From positions 1 to 26,295 of the forward strand of contig CAJTVQ010000052.1 in NCBI GenBank assembly GCA_910579935.1: a DNA stretch of 26,295 bases, in the 5' to 3' direction. This DNA is from an uncultured Lachnospiraceae bacterium. GTDB taxonomy: Bacteria; Bacillota; Clostridia; Lachnospirales; Lachnospiraceae. Below, piece by piece: positions 8,947 to 17,606 of the stretch (positions within the stretch are counted from its first letter, which is position 1; each line of letters starts with the position of its first letter). The notes beneath the pieces were generated by a model. The model did no database searches and was not told where the DNA came from. It worked only from the letters and a program-made list of their open reading frames with translations. The translations under genes were made by a program, and so were the position numbers.

Positions 8947-9513
8947 TTACACCTGCCTTTCTTTTTCCCTATATTCCATACCGCCTGTTTCCTCACCGTC
9001 TGCCCGTACCCTGACTGACTTTCGTATGTATCTGCACAACTCACGCCACTTGGCGCGCTTCTCCTCCGGATACGTAACGGTCAGGAGCATCAGCATCCCT
9101 TCTTCCGGCAGAAAAACCGTCTTCATGTGCTCCGCCTGCAGTTCTTCCATGTAAAGCAGGAACCAGCCTGCAGAAAGCTGCCCTTCTTCCGAAAGATGAA
9201 GCGTTGACTGTCCGTATTGCGGAAATGCTTCTTTCACCAACCTGCTTACACCGGCTGCGGCCCCGTAAACATCCCCGTCCCCTTTTTGGTTTTCCAAAAA
9301 CTGCAGCGTCAGCCGGACATCCTCATCCCTGTCCTCCATGATCATTTCAGGACGTTTTTCATAAGGAAAGAAGAAAGCCTTCCTTTCCTCTTCCATTTCC
9401 CCAAAACCAGAAGGAAGTTCCATCCGTATCTTCCCGTTCTGGAACTGCCACAGCTCAACTGAAACAGTATCCTGTTCACAGCCTTCCGCTTCCCTGTTAT
9501 ATAATACTTTCAT
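8947..9513 (-). CDS. DcrB/DUF1795-like protein, Eag-type effector chaperone candidate
   Basis: This 188-residue protein has the layout of DcrB-related (DUF1795) proteins. An opening strand region (GKIRMELPSGFGEM) and a segment FPYEKRPEMIMEDRDEDVRL are followed by an amphipathic helix. Then come strands around WFLLYMEELQAEHMKTVFLP and a closing helix (KWRELCRYIRKSV). In proteobacterial type VI systems, Eag proteins of this fold bind the N-termini of PAAR or RHS effectors and load them on VgrG. The position here, just before VgrG and an RHS effector, matches that role. The ATG at 9511-9513 is chosen because AAAGGAG lies 11 bases upstream. The in-frame GTG at 9525 overlaps the ribosome site. Fold assignment is moderate; function is inferred. 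Confidence 0.7.
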   Translation of the reverse strand: MKVLYNREAEGCEQDTVSVELWQFQNGKIRMELPSGFGEMEEERKAFFFPYEKRPEMIMEDRDEDVRLTLQFLENQKGDGDVYGAAAGVSRLVKEAFPQYGQSTLHLSEEGQLSAGWFLLYMEELQAEHMKTVFLPEEGMLMLLTVTYPEEKRAKWRELCRYIRKSVRVRADGEETGGMEYREKERQV

Positions 9514-9579
9514 AACAAAATACACTCCTTTCCTATCTGATTTATGTATAATTTCCAGCCAATGTATTCCCGGCTTTAT

Positions 9580-10128
9580 CTATTCTTCAAGCGGAAATAT
9601 ACAAATATCAGGTCCCTGGCACATGCCTCTATAATTACTGATATTTTCGTATGGCTTAAGGCTTAAACTATACAATCCAACTTCTTCCGGGTTGCCTTTA
9701 TTCTTAACAATATAGGTAAACTCCAGCCTGTAGGTTTCTTCCGTCGTCTCAATCTCATAGATTCCCGTTATTTTATAATGGGTAGTTTTCCTGTTATCCC
9801 TGCTTTTGGATGAAGGGGTTGCTATCTCGGTAACACTGAGAATTTTTCCATATAAAGTATTTATAAATTTTTCTATTTTCTCATCGTAACCTTCTATTTC
9901 TTCCCTTGCATCGGCTGAAAGCATTTCAGCTATCCTTTCTCCATTTTCTTCCTCTATCGCATCCCACAATTCTTTCATAATTTTTTGTGACCTTTGAGAT
10001 TCAAACATAAAACCACCGTATGGACTGTTAATCTGTCTTTCCTCTGTCTGCTCCGTATTTCCCCCACATCCCCCAAACATTATGCACAGACTGATAATAG
10101 TGACTGCTCTAACCATAATTGTTTTCAT
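9580..10128 (-). CDS. DUF5104-like lipoprotein, candidate immunity protein (array copy 4)
   Basis: This 182-residue lipoprotein has a short signal peptide ending in the lipobox FGGC (Cys21). A helical region (QKIMKELWDAIEEENGERI) and a strand-rich C-terminal half (YEIETTEETYRLEFTYIV, NPEEVGLYSLSL) follow, as in DUF5104 proteins, which have an NTF2/cystatin-like look. The start at 10126-10128 is preferred because it begins the signal peptide and AAAGGATG lies about 8 bases upstream. The N-terminal half is nearly identical to copy 2, while the C-terminal half follows copy 1, so the gene looks recombinant. Surface anchoring fits protection of the cell envelope against the RHS tail encoded upstream. 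The immunity role is inferred from position. Confidence 0.75.
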   Translation of the reverse strand: MKTIMVRAVTIISLCIMFGGCGGNTEQTEERQINSPYGGFMFESQRSQKIMKELWDAIEEENGERIAEMLSADAREEIEGYDEKIEKFINTLYGKILSVTEIATPSSKSRDNRKTTHYKITGIYEIETTEETYRLEFTYIVKNKGNPEEVGLYSLSLKPYENISNYRGMCQGPDICIFPLEE

Positions 10129-10203
10129 TCTTTTAACATCCTTTTTACCACCATATTTATGTAGAAATCCTGTCAAATACAGCAACCTGAATTCCACCAC
10201 CGG

Positions 10204-10568
10204 CTAATCCTCAAACGGAAATACACAAATATAAAATTCTGAACCGCCTGCCCCGCTATATTTTCCGCTTTCATCATCCTCTTTGGGGACAAGAAAAATT
10301 CGATATATTCCCACTTCCTCCGGTGCCGTTTCATTTTTAATAACACAGTCAAAGTTCAATCTAAAAATCCCTTTTTCTGTTTCCACCCAGTAATCCGCAT
10401 ATATTTTATAACAGGTTGTTTCACCATATTCCCTGCTCTTAAAGGAACCCGTGTATCCATGAGGACGGACAGCAACTATTCCGCTTCCAAATGCATCCAG
10501 AAACTCGGAAAACATACCAGTATGCTGAGAATAACCGCCATGACTGTTATTTTTCTCACTTTTGGCAT
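10204..10568 (-). pseudogene. Decayed DUF5104-like lipoprotein (array copy 3)
   Basis: The copy keeps a good ribosome site (GGAGG), an ATG at 10566-10568 and a signal-peptide-like start (MPKVRKITVMAVILSI). The frame then ends at a stop after about 30 codons. In another frame the C-terminal half of the family continues: YGETTCYKI, then TEKGIFRLNFDCVI, PEEVGIYRIFL and YICVFPFED. The helical middle of about 75 residues, present in the other copies, is missing. This is an internal deletion with a frameshift, so no functional lipoprotein can be made. A longer frame through this region that begins inside the neighbouring gene is an artefact. Confidence 0.8.
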
Positions 10569-10633
10569 CCTCCTTCTTACCACCCCATTTATGTAAAATT
10601 TCCATCCAATGTAACTCAAGACACTGCTGACGA

Positions 10634-11185
10634 CTAATCTTCAAATGGAAATACATTAATACCGGCTTTTGAACCGCACATGCCTTTATATTCACTGATT
10701 TTTTCATTTGGCCGAAGACAAATCCTATACAGCCCAACTTCTTCCGGATTGTTTTTATTTGTAATAATATAACTAAAATCCAAACTATAGATTCCTTTTG
10801 TCGTCTCAATATCATACATTCCGGTTATTTCATAACAAGTGGTTTTCCTGTTATCCCTGCTTTTGGATGAAGGGGTTGCTATCTCCGTAACGCCGGTAAT
10901 TTCTCCCTGAAAAGCATTTATAAAGTTATCTATTTTCCCCTCATAGTCCTCTATTTCATTCCTTGCACTAGCCGAAAGCATTTCAGCTATCCTTTCCCCA
11001 TTCTCCTCTTCTATGGCATCCCACAATTCTTTCATAATTTTTTGTGACCTTTGAGATTCAAACATAAAACCACCGTATGGACTGCTGATCTGTCTTTCCT
11101 CTGTCTGCTCTGTATTTCCCCCACACCCCCAAAATATTAAGCAAAGACTGATAATAGTGACTGCTCTCACTATAATTGTTTTCAT
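10634..11185 (-). CDS. DUF5104-like lipoprotein, candidate immunity protein (array copy 2)
   Basis: This 183-residue lipoprotein begins MKTIIVRAVTIISL and carries the lipobox FWGC (Cys21). The domain pattern is the same as in the other copies: helix QKIMKELWDAIEEENGERI, linker TPSSKSRDNRKTT, then strands ending INVFPFED. AAGGAGG precedes the ATG at 11183-11185. Its N-terminal half is almost the same as that of copy 4, but the C-terminal third (NEKISEYKGMCGSKAGINV) differs from copies 1 and 4. This suggests specificity lies in the C-terminal half. It sits in the tandem array behind the first RHS gene; the cognate toxin could be the present tail or an earlier variant. Confidence 0.75.
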   Translation of the reverse strand: MKTIIVRAVTIISLCLIFWGCGGNTEQTEERQISSPYGGFMFESQRSQKIMKELWDAIEEENGERIAEMLSASARNEIEDYEGKIDNFINAFQGEITGVTEIATPSSKSRDNRKTTCYEITGMYDIETTKGIYSLDFSYIITNKNNPEEVGLYRICLRPNEKISEYKGMCGSKAGINVFPFED

Positions 11186-11253
11186 TCTTTTAACATCCTC
11201 CTTTTTACCACCCCATTTATGTAAGATTTCCATCCAATGCACCCCGGCTCTAT
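11186..11253 (-). repeat. Spacer repeat of the lipoprotein array
   Basis: The spacer carries a block of the type CATTGGATGGAAATCTTAC, then ATAAATGGGGTGGTAAAAAG, then GAGGATG. Related blocks lie at 10569-10633 and 10129-10203, and a truncated one at 9514-9579 just before the DcrB-like gene. The block supplies the ribosome site of the next copy. Its final part also resembles the last codons and stop of the first RHS gene (ACATATAGGTGGTAA at about 11822-11836). The array therefore repeats as a unit of spacer plus gene. Confidence 0.7.
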
Positions 11254-11802
11254 CTATTCTTCAAGCGGATATATACAAATATCAGATTCCTGGCACATGT
11301 CGTTATATTTACTGATATTTTCGTATGGCTCAAGGCTAAGTCCGTACAATCCAACTTCTTCCGGGTTGCTTTTATCCTTAACAATATAGGTAAACTCCAG
11401 CCTGTAGTTTCCTTCTGTCGTTTCAATCTCATAAATTCCTGTTACTTCATAATGAGTGGTTTTCCTCTTATCTCTACTTTTGGATGATGCAACTGCCAGT
11501 TCAATAACATTAATAATTTTTCCATGCAAAACCTTTATAAATTTATCTATTTCACCCCCATAATCTTCTATTCCATTCCTTGAACTAATCGAAAACATTT
11601 CCGCTATCCTTTCTCCATCCTCCTCTTCTATGGCATCCCACAAATCTTCCATAATTTTCTGTGAACTTTGGGACTCAAAATTAAATGCTCCGGATGTACT
11701 GCTAATCTGTCTCTCCTCTGTTTGCTCCGTATTCATCCCACATCCCTCAAACATTATGCTCAAACTAAAAATAATGACTGCTCTGACTATGCTTGCTTTC
11801 AT
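11254..11802 (-). CDS. DUF5104-like lipoprotein, best immunity candidate for RHS protein 1 (array copy 1)
   Basis: This 182-residue lipoprotein is encoded 19 bases after the stop of the first RHS gene, with AAAAAGGAG before the ATG at 11800-11802. The signal peptide ends in the lipobox FEGC (Cys21). The mature part has the helix QKIMEDLWDAIEEEDGERI and strand segments YEIETTEGNYRLEFTYIV and PEEVGLYGLSLEP. It is the most divergent of the three intact copies in the N-terminal half, and the one directly behind the DUF4474-type tail. By the usual toxin-immunity order it is the cognate partner. Family recognition is moderate; pairing is inferred from adjacency. Confidence 0.75.
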   Translation of the reverse strand: MKASIVRAVIIFSLSIMFEGCGMNTEQTEERQISSTSGAFNFESQSSQKIMEDLWDAIEEEDGERIAEMFSISSRNGIEDYGGEIDKFIKVLHGKIINVIELAVASSKSRDKRKTTHYEVTGIYEIETTEGNYRLEFTYIVKDKSNPEEVGLYGLSLEPYENISKYNDMCQESDICIYPLEE

Positions 11803-11821
11803 TCTTTTAACATTCTCCTTT

Positions 11822-12499
11822 TTACCACCTATATGTAACAACTTTATTCTCCTCGTCAAATGTTAAATCATACTTTTTATTCTTTCCATACGCTTTCTTA
11901 AATCCATTCCACAAATTCTCATCCCCACTAAAGTCTATACTTCCCTCTACCTGTAAATCATTTGCAGACACATCGGGCACCATAGGGTCAAATCCTGTTA
12001 TCCACCACTGCGGCTCCTCCGGGCTGTAGCTTATCACTTCTTCTCCTTTATACGTTACGCTGATCGACATGGGAAGCGCATCATCCACCGCCGCCTGCCA
12101 GTGTAAACCATTCAATACCGGATCCTTATAAATGCCGGTTTCCGCACCCGCCCCCAGATTCAGGTAATCCCCCTTCCACATCCAAATGATATAGTCTTCT
12201 CCATTTTCTGCCTTAAATTGAAGTTTTTGAAAATCCATGTTTGTCCCCGCATCAAATGCAAAATCATATAAATTGTTATATCCAAAATATTGCTGCCATG
12301 AATCCTGTCTGACATGAAAGTCCCCATCCGTCCTCTCGAATCCAAAGAAATCCAAAACATCGTCCAGCCAGCCTGTGCGTGTTAACACATCCGCTCCCCT
12401 TAACAACGTTCCTATTACCCCCGGTCCATTCATAATATTATACAGTGCCCGCTCCAGCCATTCCGGCGCCAAATCCGCATCGGCATCACTCATATCTGC
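11822..12499 (-). other. DUF4474-type toxin tail of RHS protein 1
   Basis: The 225 residues after DPMGL begin with a hydrophobic helix region (LYNIMNGPGVIGTLLRGADV). They then carry the signature I associate with DUF4474: GWLDDVLDFFGFE, YNNLYDFAFDAGTNMDF, WMWKGDYLNLGAGAETGIY, HW, LPMSISVTYKGE and WWITGFDP. The domain recurs at the C-termini of clostridial polymorphic toxins. I know of no settled biochemical activity for it. The abundance of Trp, Asp and Gly in WKGDYLNLGAGAE-type motifs may mark a binding or active site. Lipoprotein partners downstream suggest a target outside the cytosol. Confidence 0.7.
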
Positions 12500-15400
12500 C
12501 AACCCCATCGGGTCGCGGTACTTCAGGGGATTACCGGAAGCATACACATACCAGTTGGCATTGCCATGAACCGGATCCTCCCCCGTAAACCTGCCGTTGG
12601 CGGCATCATATTCCCTTGCCTGGGCAAAATATGTCCCTGCAATTTCATCAGGCAGATACCCCGCGTAGCCAAAGGACTGTCCGATTCCTGTACGGCTCCT
12701 GCCAAATTCATCATAACTATAGGTTTCCCGTTCTCTTCCGTTTCCCCATACCAGTCTGACGGGACTCCCCATTTCATCCTGCAGGAAATAACTTTTCGTT
12801 CCGTTTTCCTCCATGTATGCTGTATTTTCATCCCAGACAAAACACTGCTTTTTCTCCCCTGTTTCCAGTATCAGCAGGTTATTGCAGCACCTTGTCTGGT
12901 CTGTCAGGTAATCGGTTCTGACCGTGTTCCCGTCCGCGTAGATTGTTTCCTTCGCAATACGGTTACCAAAAGCGTCATACAAATATTTTGCCCTGTCGCC
13001 ATATACATTATCAGCCTCCTCCAAACGGTTTGACGCCCCAAACACATATCTGTGCAGCCTTTCCCCGTTTCTGCGTACTTCTGCCAGGTTTCCCCTCCTG
13101 TCATACTTATATCCATAACTTTCACATTCGCCGTTTTGGCCGGTTATTACCTTGCCTGCCAACTGATTCATAGAATTATACTGGTATTCGGTTATTCCCC
13201 TGCATTCCTTCAGGTAACTGCGGTTGCCAAACCCGTCATAGCCGTATTCCCGTACCATGACACCATTCCGGCTGACCGTCTTTAGCCTCCCCGCCTTATC
13301 ATAACCATAGGAAAAAACACCTGACTCGTCCGGCATCCCCTTTCTTTCCTTACGGATTACCGATCTGTAACCTGCCAGATCATAACCATATGAAAACCGC
13401 TCCGTTATTTCTCCTTGGATATTATGCACCAGTTCTTCCAAACGTCCATCCCTGCAATATTTATAAGTGGTTTCTATCCCACCCGGAAACCTCTTTTCCG
13501 CCAAACGTCCGCTTAAATCGTAATGGTAACTGATTTCATCCTGCCCGTCCGTAATTCCCTCCAGTCTGCCCAGTGCGTCATAGTGGAACCATATTCTGTT
13601 ACCGTCCGGATACGTCATGGATGTTTTTTCCCCATGCTCCCCATACTCATAATGTACTGCTCTCCCCATATAATCCGTTACTGATTCCAGTCTTCCATAA
13701 TCGTCCGACTGTATCTGCATTTTACAGCCATTATCCTCCACACCAACCAGATGGCGCAAAGAATCATACCAATAGTATACGTTCCTTCCATCCCCATACT
13801 GAATACTCTCCCGTTTTCCTGATGCATGAAACGTATACACGGTCTCAAATCCATCCCGGTCCGTCTTTTTTGTCATCCTCCCCGCCAGATCATATTCATA
13901 GAATTCTTTATTCCCCAGGGAATCCGTTACTGATACAATTCTTCCGCCCAGGTCTCTTTCATATGACGTCACGTTTCTTTCAGCGCCCTGTCCGTCCTCC
14001 TGCGCCATACGGATTATTTTCCCCATGCAGTCATATTCGTAAGTTCTCTTACATCCATATGCATCCGTTTCCGAGAGCATATTTCCGTTAGGGGAATACG
14101 TATATTCCCTTATTACGCAATCCCCTGACATCACTCTGCTGATCCGCCCTGACCGGCTGTAAGTAAATTCCAATCCCTCCCCGGTGCTGTTTTTTACATT
14201 TTTCAGCCTGTTTAATTCATCATACGCATAATAAATGGTATATCCATTCGTTTTCCTTTTTTCCGTTACATTCCCATTCCCGTCATATGTATAACTTTCC
14301 CCTGTTCCGTCCGGATACGCCACACTCTTTAATAATCCTCCGGGATAATAGGTACAGGATGTTTTTCTCCCCCTTTGGTCTTTCATTTCTTCCGGGCGTC
14401 CCATGGAATTATAAGTACATGTAGTGATATGTCCATAAATATCCCGCTTTTTTATCTTCCTTCCGCTTTCATCGTATTCCGCCTTTTCGCTTACTCCTTT
14501 TGGATAAAGAACCTCCGTTATCCGGTTCTGCATATTATAAGAAAAAGCCGTTGTAAACCCGTCCGGTTCCTCAATTTTTACAAGCCGGTTTATCTCATCG
14601 TATGAAAATCGAATTTCATTTCCAATCGGCTCCGTAATTTTTATACGGTTTCCGTTCATGTCATATTCATATTTCGTAATGCCTCCAAGCTCATCCGTAT
14701 AAGTTACCAGCTGGTTCCGGCTGTCATATCCATACTGCCGGATTCCGCCGTTTGGCAGCTTTTCCTCTGTCAGATTCCCATTTAAATCATATTTATAAAG
14801 TGTAATATTGCCTTCCCTGTCCTCAAAGCTCCTTTTCTTCCCATTACCCCAGTATGTCATTTTTATCCGGCTTCCGTCAAAATCAACAGCCTCCGTCATC
14901 CTGCCGTCTTCATCGTAAATGAATTCCCTTTCGTCCCCAACCGCATTCCTGATTTTTGTTACCCTGCTTTTTGCATCGTACCCGTATCTCATGGTATTTC
15001 CGTTCCTATCGGCGACGCTTGTGATACGGTTCATTCCATCATATTCAAAACTCATACGGCTCCCGTGCATATCCGTAATGCCAATCATATTTCCCCTGCA
15101 GTCATATTCCATATGAATCCGTGAACCATCCTGTAACGTGACCGTCTCCGGCTGCCCTGCATCATTTCTTACAGTGCGGATTGTATTTCCCGACGGGTCT
15201 TTCTTTTCTATAACATTTCCTTTCCCGTCATATATATAAGAAATTTTCGGTCCGTTTAACAGGTAAACAGAAGTTCTCCGGCCCATTTCGTCATATGTCA
15301 TACAGACGCATTTCCCTGCAGCATTTTCTACCTTTACCAGTTCCCCGTTTCCATTGTAGTAATACCTTGTTTTATTCCCGTTTCTGTCCACCCAGAGAGT

Positions 15401-16702
15401 TCTCTGGTTTCTGTCATTGTATTCATAATATTCCTCCCCGTCCGCAAAAACCGTCCGCCTGTTACGGAATCTCTCATCGTTTTCATAAACGGCTATCGCC
15501 CCATTTGCATCCTTCCTGTAAGTCTTCATTCCCTCGTGGTCATATTTCAATTCCATGCATCCGCCATCCGGCAGAATCTGTTTCACCACCCTGTCCGCCA
15601 TATCATATTCATTTTTAAAACTGGTGATTCCGCATGGAGTTACCTCGCTTTCCAATTTACCGTTTTCATTATATTCGTAGACATATGTACTGCCCATTGC
15701 ATTTACGATTTTCCATAATCTTCCATAACGGTACCATAGGTGTACATTTCTTCCCGCATTATCTTCCACCCTGATCAGATTTCCCTCCATATTGTATGTA
15801 AATGAAAGACTTCCCCCGTTCGCCCCCAGCACCCTGTCGAGTTTCCCCTGGGAATTATAAACAAAAATATCCTCGTTCCCGTTTCTGTCTCTTTTCATGG
15901 ATACCAGCCCGTCGGCACGGAATACATATTCCTCCCCTTTATCCACAGCATACAGATAACCTTCTTTTTCTTTTTTCAGTTTCCCCCTGTCGCCAAAAAC
16001 CGGCACAAATACATCCCCTACGCCTGCCCTGTACGGAATCACCCTTCCATTCCCTAAACAGACAAACAGGAGCCTCCCGCTGTCCTCTTTCTTAAGACAG
16101 ACTTCAAAATTATGATGCCAGCCTTCCCCCATATCCCCGCCGCTTCCTGTTTCCATGGAATTATAAAAAGTCCGGAAAGAAAGCCTTGTCTTCCCGCCAA
16201 TCAGGAGTTCCTCCCGTTCATGGACAAAATTCCCTGTATTCATATTAACGGGGTCGCCGCCGAAAATGCAGTTCATGAAATTTTTGCCCAGCGCCCAAAG
16301 CAGCAACTTTGAAAACCGCTTCAGGGCTTCCTTTAGATTTATTCCTTCTTCATATCCCTGTCCGGATGTAAGGGGCATGATAATCCCCCCTTTTTTACAG
16401 AAAAGCACACTGTCCATCGTAATTGCTTCCTTACCGTCCACCTTTTCCGGTCTGTTCAGGAAAAATGATTTATTTATCCATTTCTCGGCAAGTTTCATGT
16501 ATCCCTCGCACTGATGGTTCTGCTTATTAACACTGCAATTTCCGAAATACGGTATATTTTCACATGCTATACAATCCCCACAGTTTGCTTTCTCTTTTCC
16601 CCCGCTGGTATATCCATGCCCGTTTGGTATTTTTAATACTGCCGGTCTGCTTCCGTTTACACATACCAGTATCGCGCCTTCCACTAAATATTCTTTTGCC
16701 AT
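11822..16702 (-). CDS. PAAR-like (DUF4280) RHS-repeat polymorphic toxin 1 with DUF4474-type tail
   Basis: This 1626-residue protein has the same plan as the second RHS protein. Residues 4-120 are a DUF4280 PAAR-like domain (Cys14, 41, 44, 47, 56, 65, 102; FCKKGGIIMP at 101-110). GDPVNMNTGNF (149-159) opens the RHS part. YD repeats run to the core GTYFAQAREYDAANGRF and the junction DPMGL (1397-1401), after which RHS tails are normally released. The 225-residue tail is DUF4474-like. GGAG and AGGAGG motifs precede the ATG. It follows the 270-residue baseplate-like gene by 65 bases, so it belongs to the same operon. The shell is expected to hold the toxin until delivery on the VgrG tip. Confidence 0.92.
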   Translation of the reverse strand: MAKEYLVEGAILVCVNGSRPAVLKIPNGHGYTSGGKEKANCGDCIACENIPYFGNCSVNKQNHQCEGYMKLAEKWINKSFFLNRPEKVDGKEAITMDSVLFCKKGGIIMPLTSGQGYEEGINLKEALKRFSKLLLWALGKNFMNCIFGGDPVNMNTGNFVHEREELLIGGKTRLSFRTFYNSMETGSGGDMGEGWHHNFEVCLKKEDSGRLLFVCLGNGRVIPYRAGVGDVFVPVFGDRGKLKKEKEGYLYAVDKGEEYVFRADGLVSMKRDRNGNEDIFVYNSQGKLDRVLGANGGSLSFTYNMEGNLIRVEDNAGRNVHLWYRYGRLWKIVNAMGSTYVYEYNENGKLESEVTPCGITSFKNEYDMADRVVKQILPDGGCMELKYDHEGMKTYRKDANGAIAVYENDERFRNRRTVFADGEEYYEYNDRNQRTLWVDRNGNKTRYYYNGNGELVKVENAAGKCVCMTYDEMGRRTSVYLLNGPKISYIYDGKGNVIEKKDPSGNTIRTVRNDAGQPETVTLQDGSRIHMEYDCRGNMIGITDMHGSRMSFEYDGMNRITSVADRNGNTMRYGYDAKSRVTKIRNAVGDEREFIYDEDGRMTEAVDFDGSRIKMTYWGNGKKRSFEDREGNITLYKYDLNGNLTEEKLPNGGIRQYGYDSRNQLVTYTDELGGITKYEYDMNGNRIKITEPIGNEIRFSYDEINRLVKIEEPDGFTTAFSYNMQNRITEVLYPKGVSEKAEYDESGRKIKKRDIYGHITTCTYNSMGRPEEMKDQRGRKTSCTYYPGGLLKSVAYPDGTGESYTYDGNGNVTEKRKTNGYTIYYAYDELNRLKNVKNSTGEGLEFTYSRSGRISRVMSGDCVIREYTYSPNGNMLSETDAYGCKRTYEYDCMGKIIRMAQEDGQGAERNVTSYERDLGGRIVSVTDSLGNKEFYEYDLAGRMTKKTDRDGFETVYTFHASGKRESIQYGDGRNVYYWYDSLRHLVGVEDNGCKMQIQSDDYGRLESVTDYMGRAVHYEYGEHGEKTSMTYPDGNRIWFHYDALGRLEGITDGQDEISYHYDLSGRLAEKRFPGGIETTYKYCRDGRLEELVHNIQGEITERFSYGYDLAGYRSVIRKERKGMPDESGVFSYGYDKAGRLKTVSRNGVMVREYGYDGFGNRSYLKECRGITEYQYNSMNQLAGKVITGQNGECESYGYKYDRRGNLAEVRRNGERLHRYVFGASNRLEEADNVYGDRAKYLYDAFGNRIAKETIYADGNTVRTDYLTDQTRCCNNLLILETGEKKQCFVWDENTAYMEENGTKSYFLQDEMGSPVRLVWGNGRERETYSYDEFGRSRTGIGQSFGYAGYLPDEIAGTYFAQAREYDAANGRFTGEDPVHGNANWYVYASGNPLKYRDPMGLADMSDADADLAPEWLERALYNIMNGPGVIGTLLRGADVLTRTGWLDDVLDFFGFERTDGDFHVRQDSWQQYFGYNNLYDFAFDAGTNMDFQKLQFKAENGEDYIIWMWKGDYLNLGAGAETGIYKDPVLNGLHWQAAVDDALPMSISVTYKGEEVISYSPEEPQWWITGFDPMVPDVSANDLQVEGSIDFSGDENLWNGFKKAYGKNKKYDLTFDEENKVVTYRW

Positions 16703-16767
16703 TTCCTTCTCCGTCCTCCTTTATTCCCGCAAACATTTGATGAATGCCAAGCCGTGTCATCCCATCC

Positions 16768-17580
16768 TCAGTCTATCCATATCCTGTGCCGGTCCCCTTT
16801 CCGTTCCTGTCCCCGTATCCTGTGCCCGCGTATTCCGTCCAGTATCCGTGCCAGTCCGTCAAACAGTCTGCGGTTCCGCCTCGGATCAGCGCCCCCGTCT
16901 TCCGGTTCCGTACCGCTCCATACAGCGCCCATTCCGGCCAGTCTGTTTCGTATGTAATGCTCCAGCACCCTTTCCGGCACCGCCCTCTGCAGACCCAGAC
17001 ACAGATAGGCAAAAGAGATATCCTCGGGACTGCTCCCGTCCTCCTCCAGCACCAGCCGTGCAAAATATCCTGTCACTGCCGGCGGAAGCGTCCTGCCGCC
17101 CGGTCCTCCCCAGTCCGCCTCCGTAACGTCCACGGTGTCATATTCCGTCACCATGTCGTCAAAATCCTTGTAACGGTCACGCAGCCTGGAACCATGCCGG
17201 AGCTTGAACCTGCATAGTTCCAACTCGTCTTCTTTTTTTTCCGTATCCCCGTCAAGAAACGGTTCCAGGTGATAGCGAATGAAATCCCCAGGCTGCCGGT
17301 CCTCTCCCATCCTGAGTTTCAACACCGCCAGTTCCCCCGTCGGTTCATAGGGAACCGTCAGTTCCTCTGTCACAAGGTAGATAAACCCTCCATGTTTGAC
17401 CATCCCTTCCCCAATAACAAGCTCTTCTCCCCGCACCATGGGTTCGCATCCGTCCAGTATCCCATCCCCGAAAGAACGGTATTCCATCTGCAGATGGGCA
17501 AAGGAATAATCCCGTAAAGACCAAAGGTGTTCTTTTTTCAGTATCCTGTTACGCTCAAACAACGGATATATATTCTGCAT
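16768..17580 (-). CDS. Baseplate-like protein of the injection module
   Basis: This 270-residue protein starts MQNIYPLFERNRILKKEHL. The first 90 residues follow a pattern seen in phage and injection-machine baseplate proteins: LRDYSF, GDGILDGCEPMV, then a strand-rich IGEGMVKHGGFIYLV. The middle is charged (residues 100-160). The C-terminal half is helical (SFAYLCLGLQRAVPERVLEH) and ends in a basic stretch. AAGGAG stands before the ATG. It lies 26 bases after the Hsp70-like gene and directly before the first RHS gene, within one operon. Some database entries label such proteins a DNA and RNA helicase, but no helicase motif is present. The baseplate role is inferred from context and the N-terminal pattern. 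Confidence 0.6.
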   Translation of the reverse strand: MQNIYPLFERNRILKKEHLWSLRDYSFAHLQMEYRSFGDGILDGCEPMVRGEELVIGEGMVKHGGFIYLVTEELTVPYEPTGELAVLKLRMGEDRQPGDFIRYHLEPFLDGDTEKKEDELELCRFKLRHGSRLRDRYKDFDDMVTEYDTVDVTEADWGGPGGRTLPPAVTGYFARLVLEEDGSSPEDISFAYLCLGLQRAVPERVLEHYIRNRLAGMGAVWSGTEPEDGGADPRRNRRLFDGLARILDGIRGHRIRGQERKGDRHRIWID

Positions 17581-17606
17581 CCTGCCACTCCTTTTCTTTT
17601 TTGTCC

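Noticed and set aside
10569..10815. Upstream extension of the copy 3 lipoprotein frame
   Set aside because: It overlaps the coding end of copy 2 in another frame and reads through the spacer, so it is not a real N-terminus.
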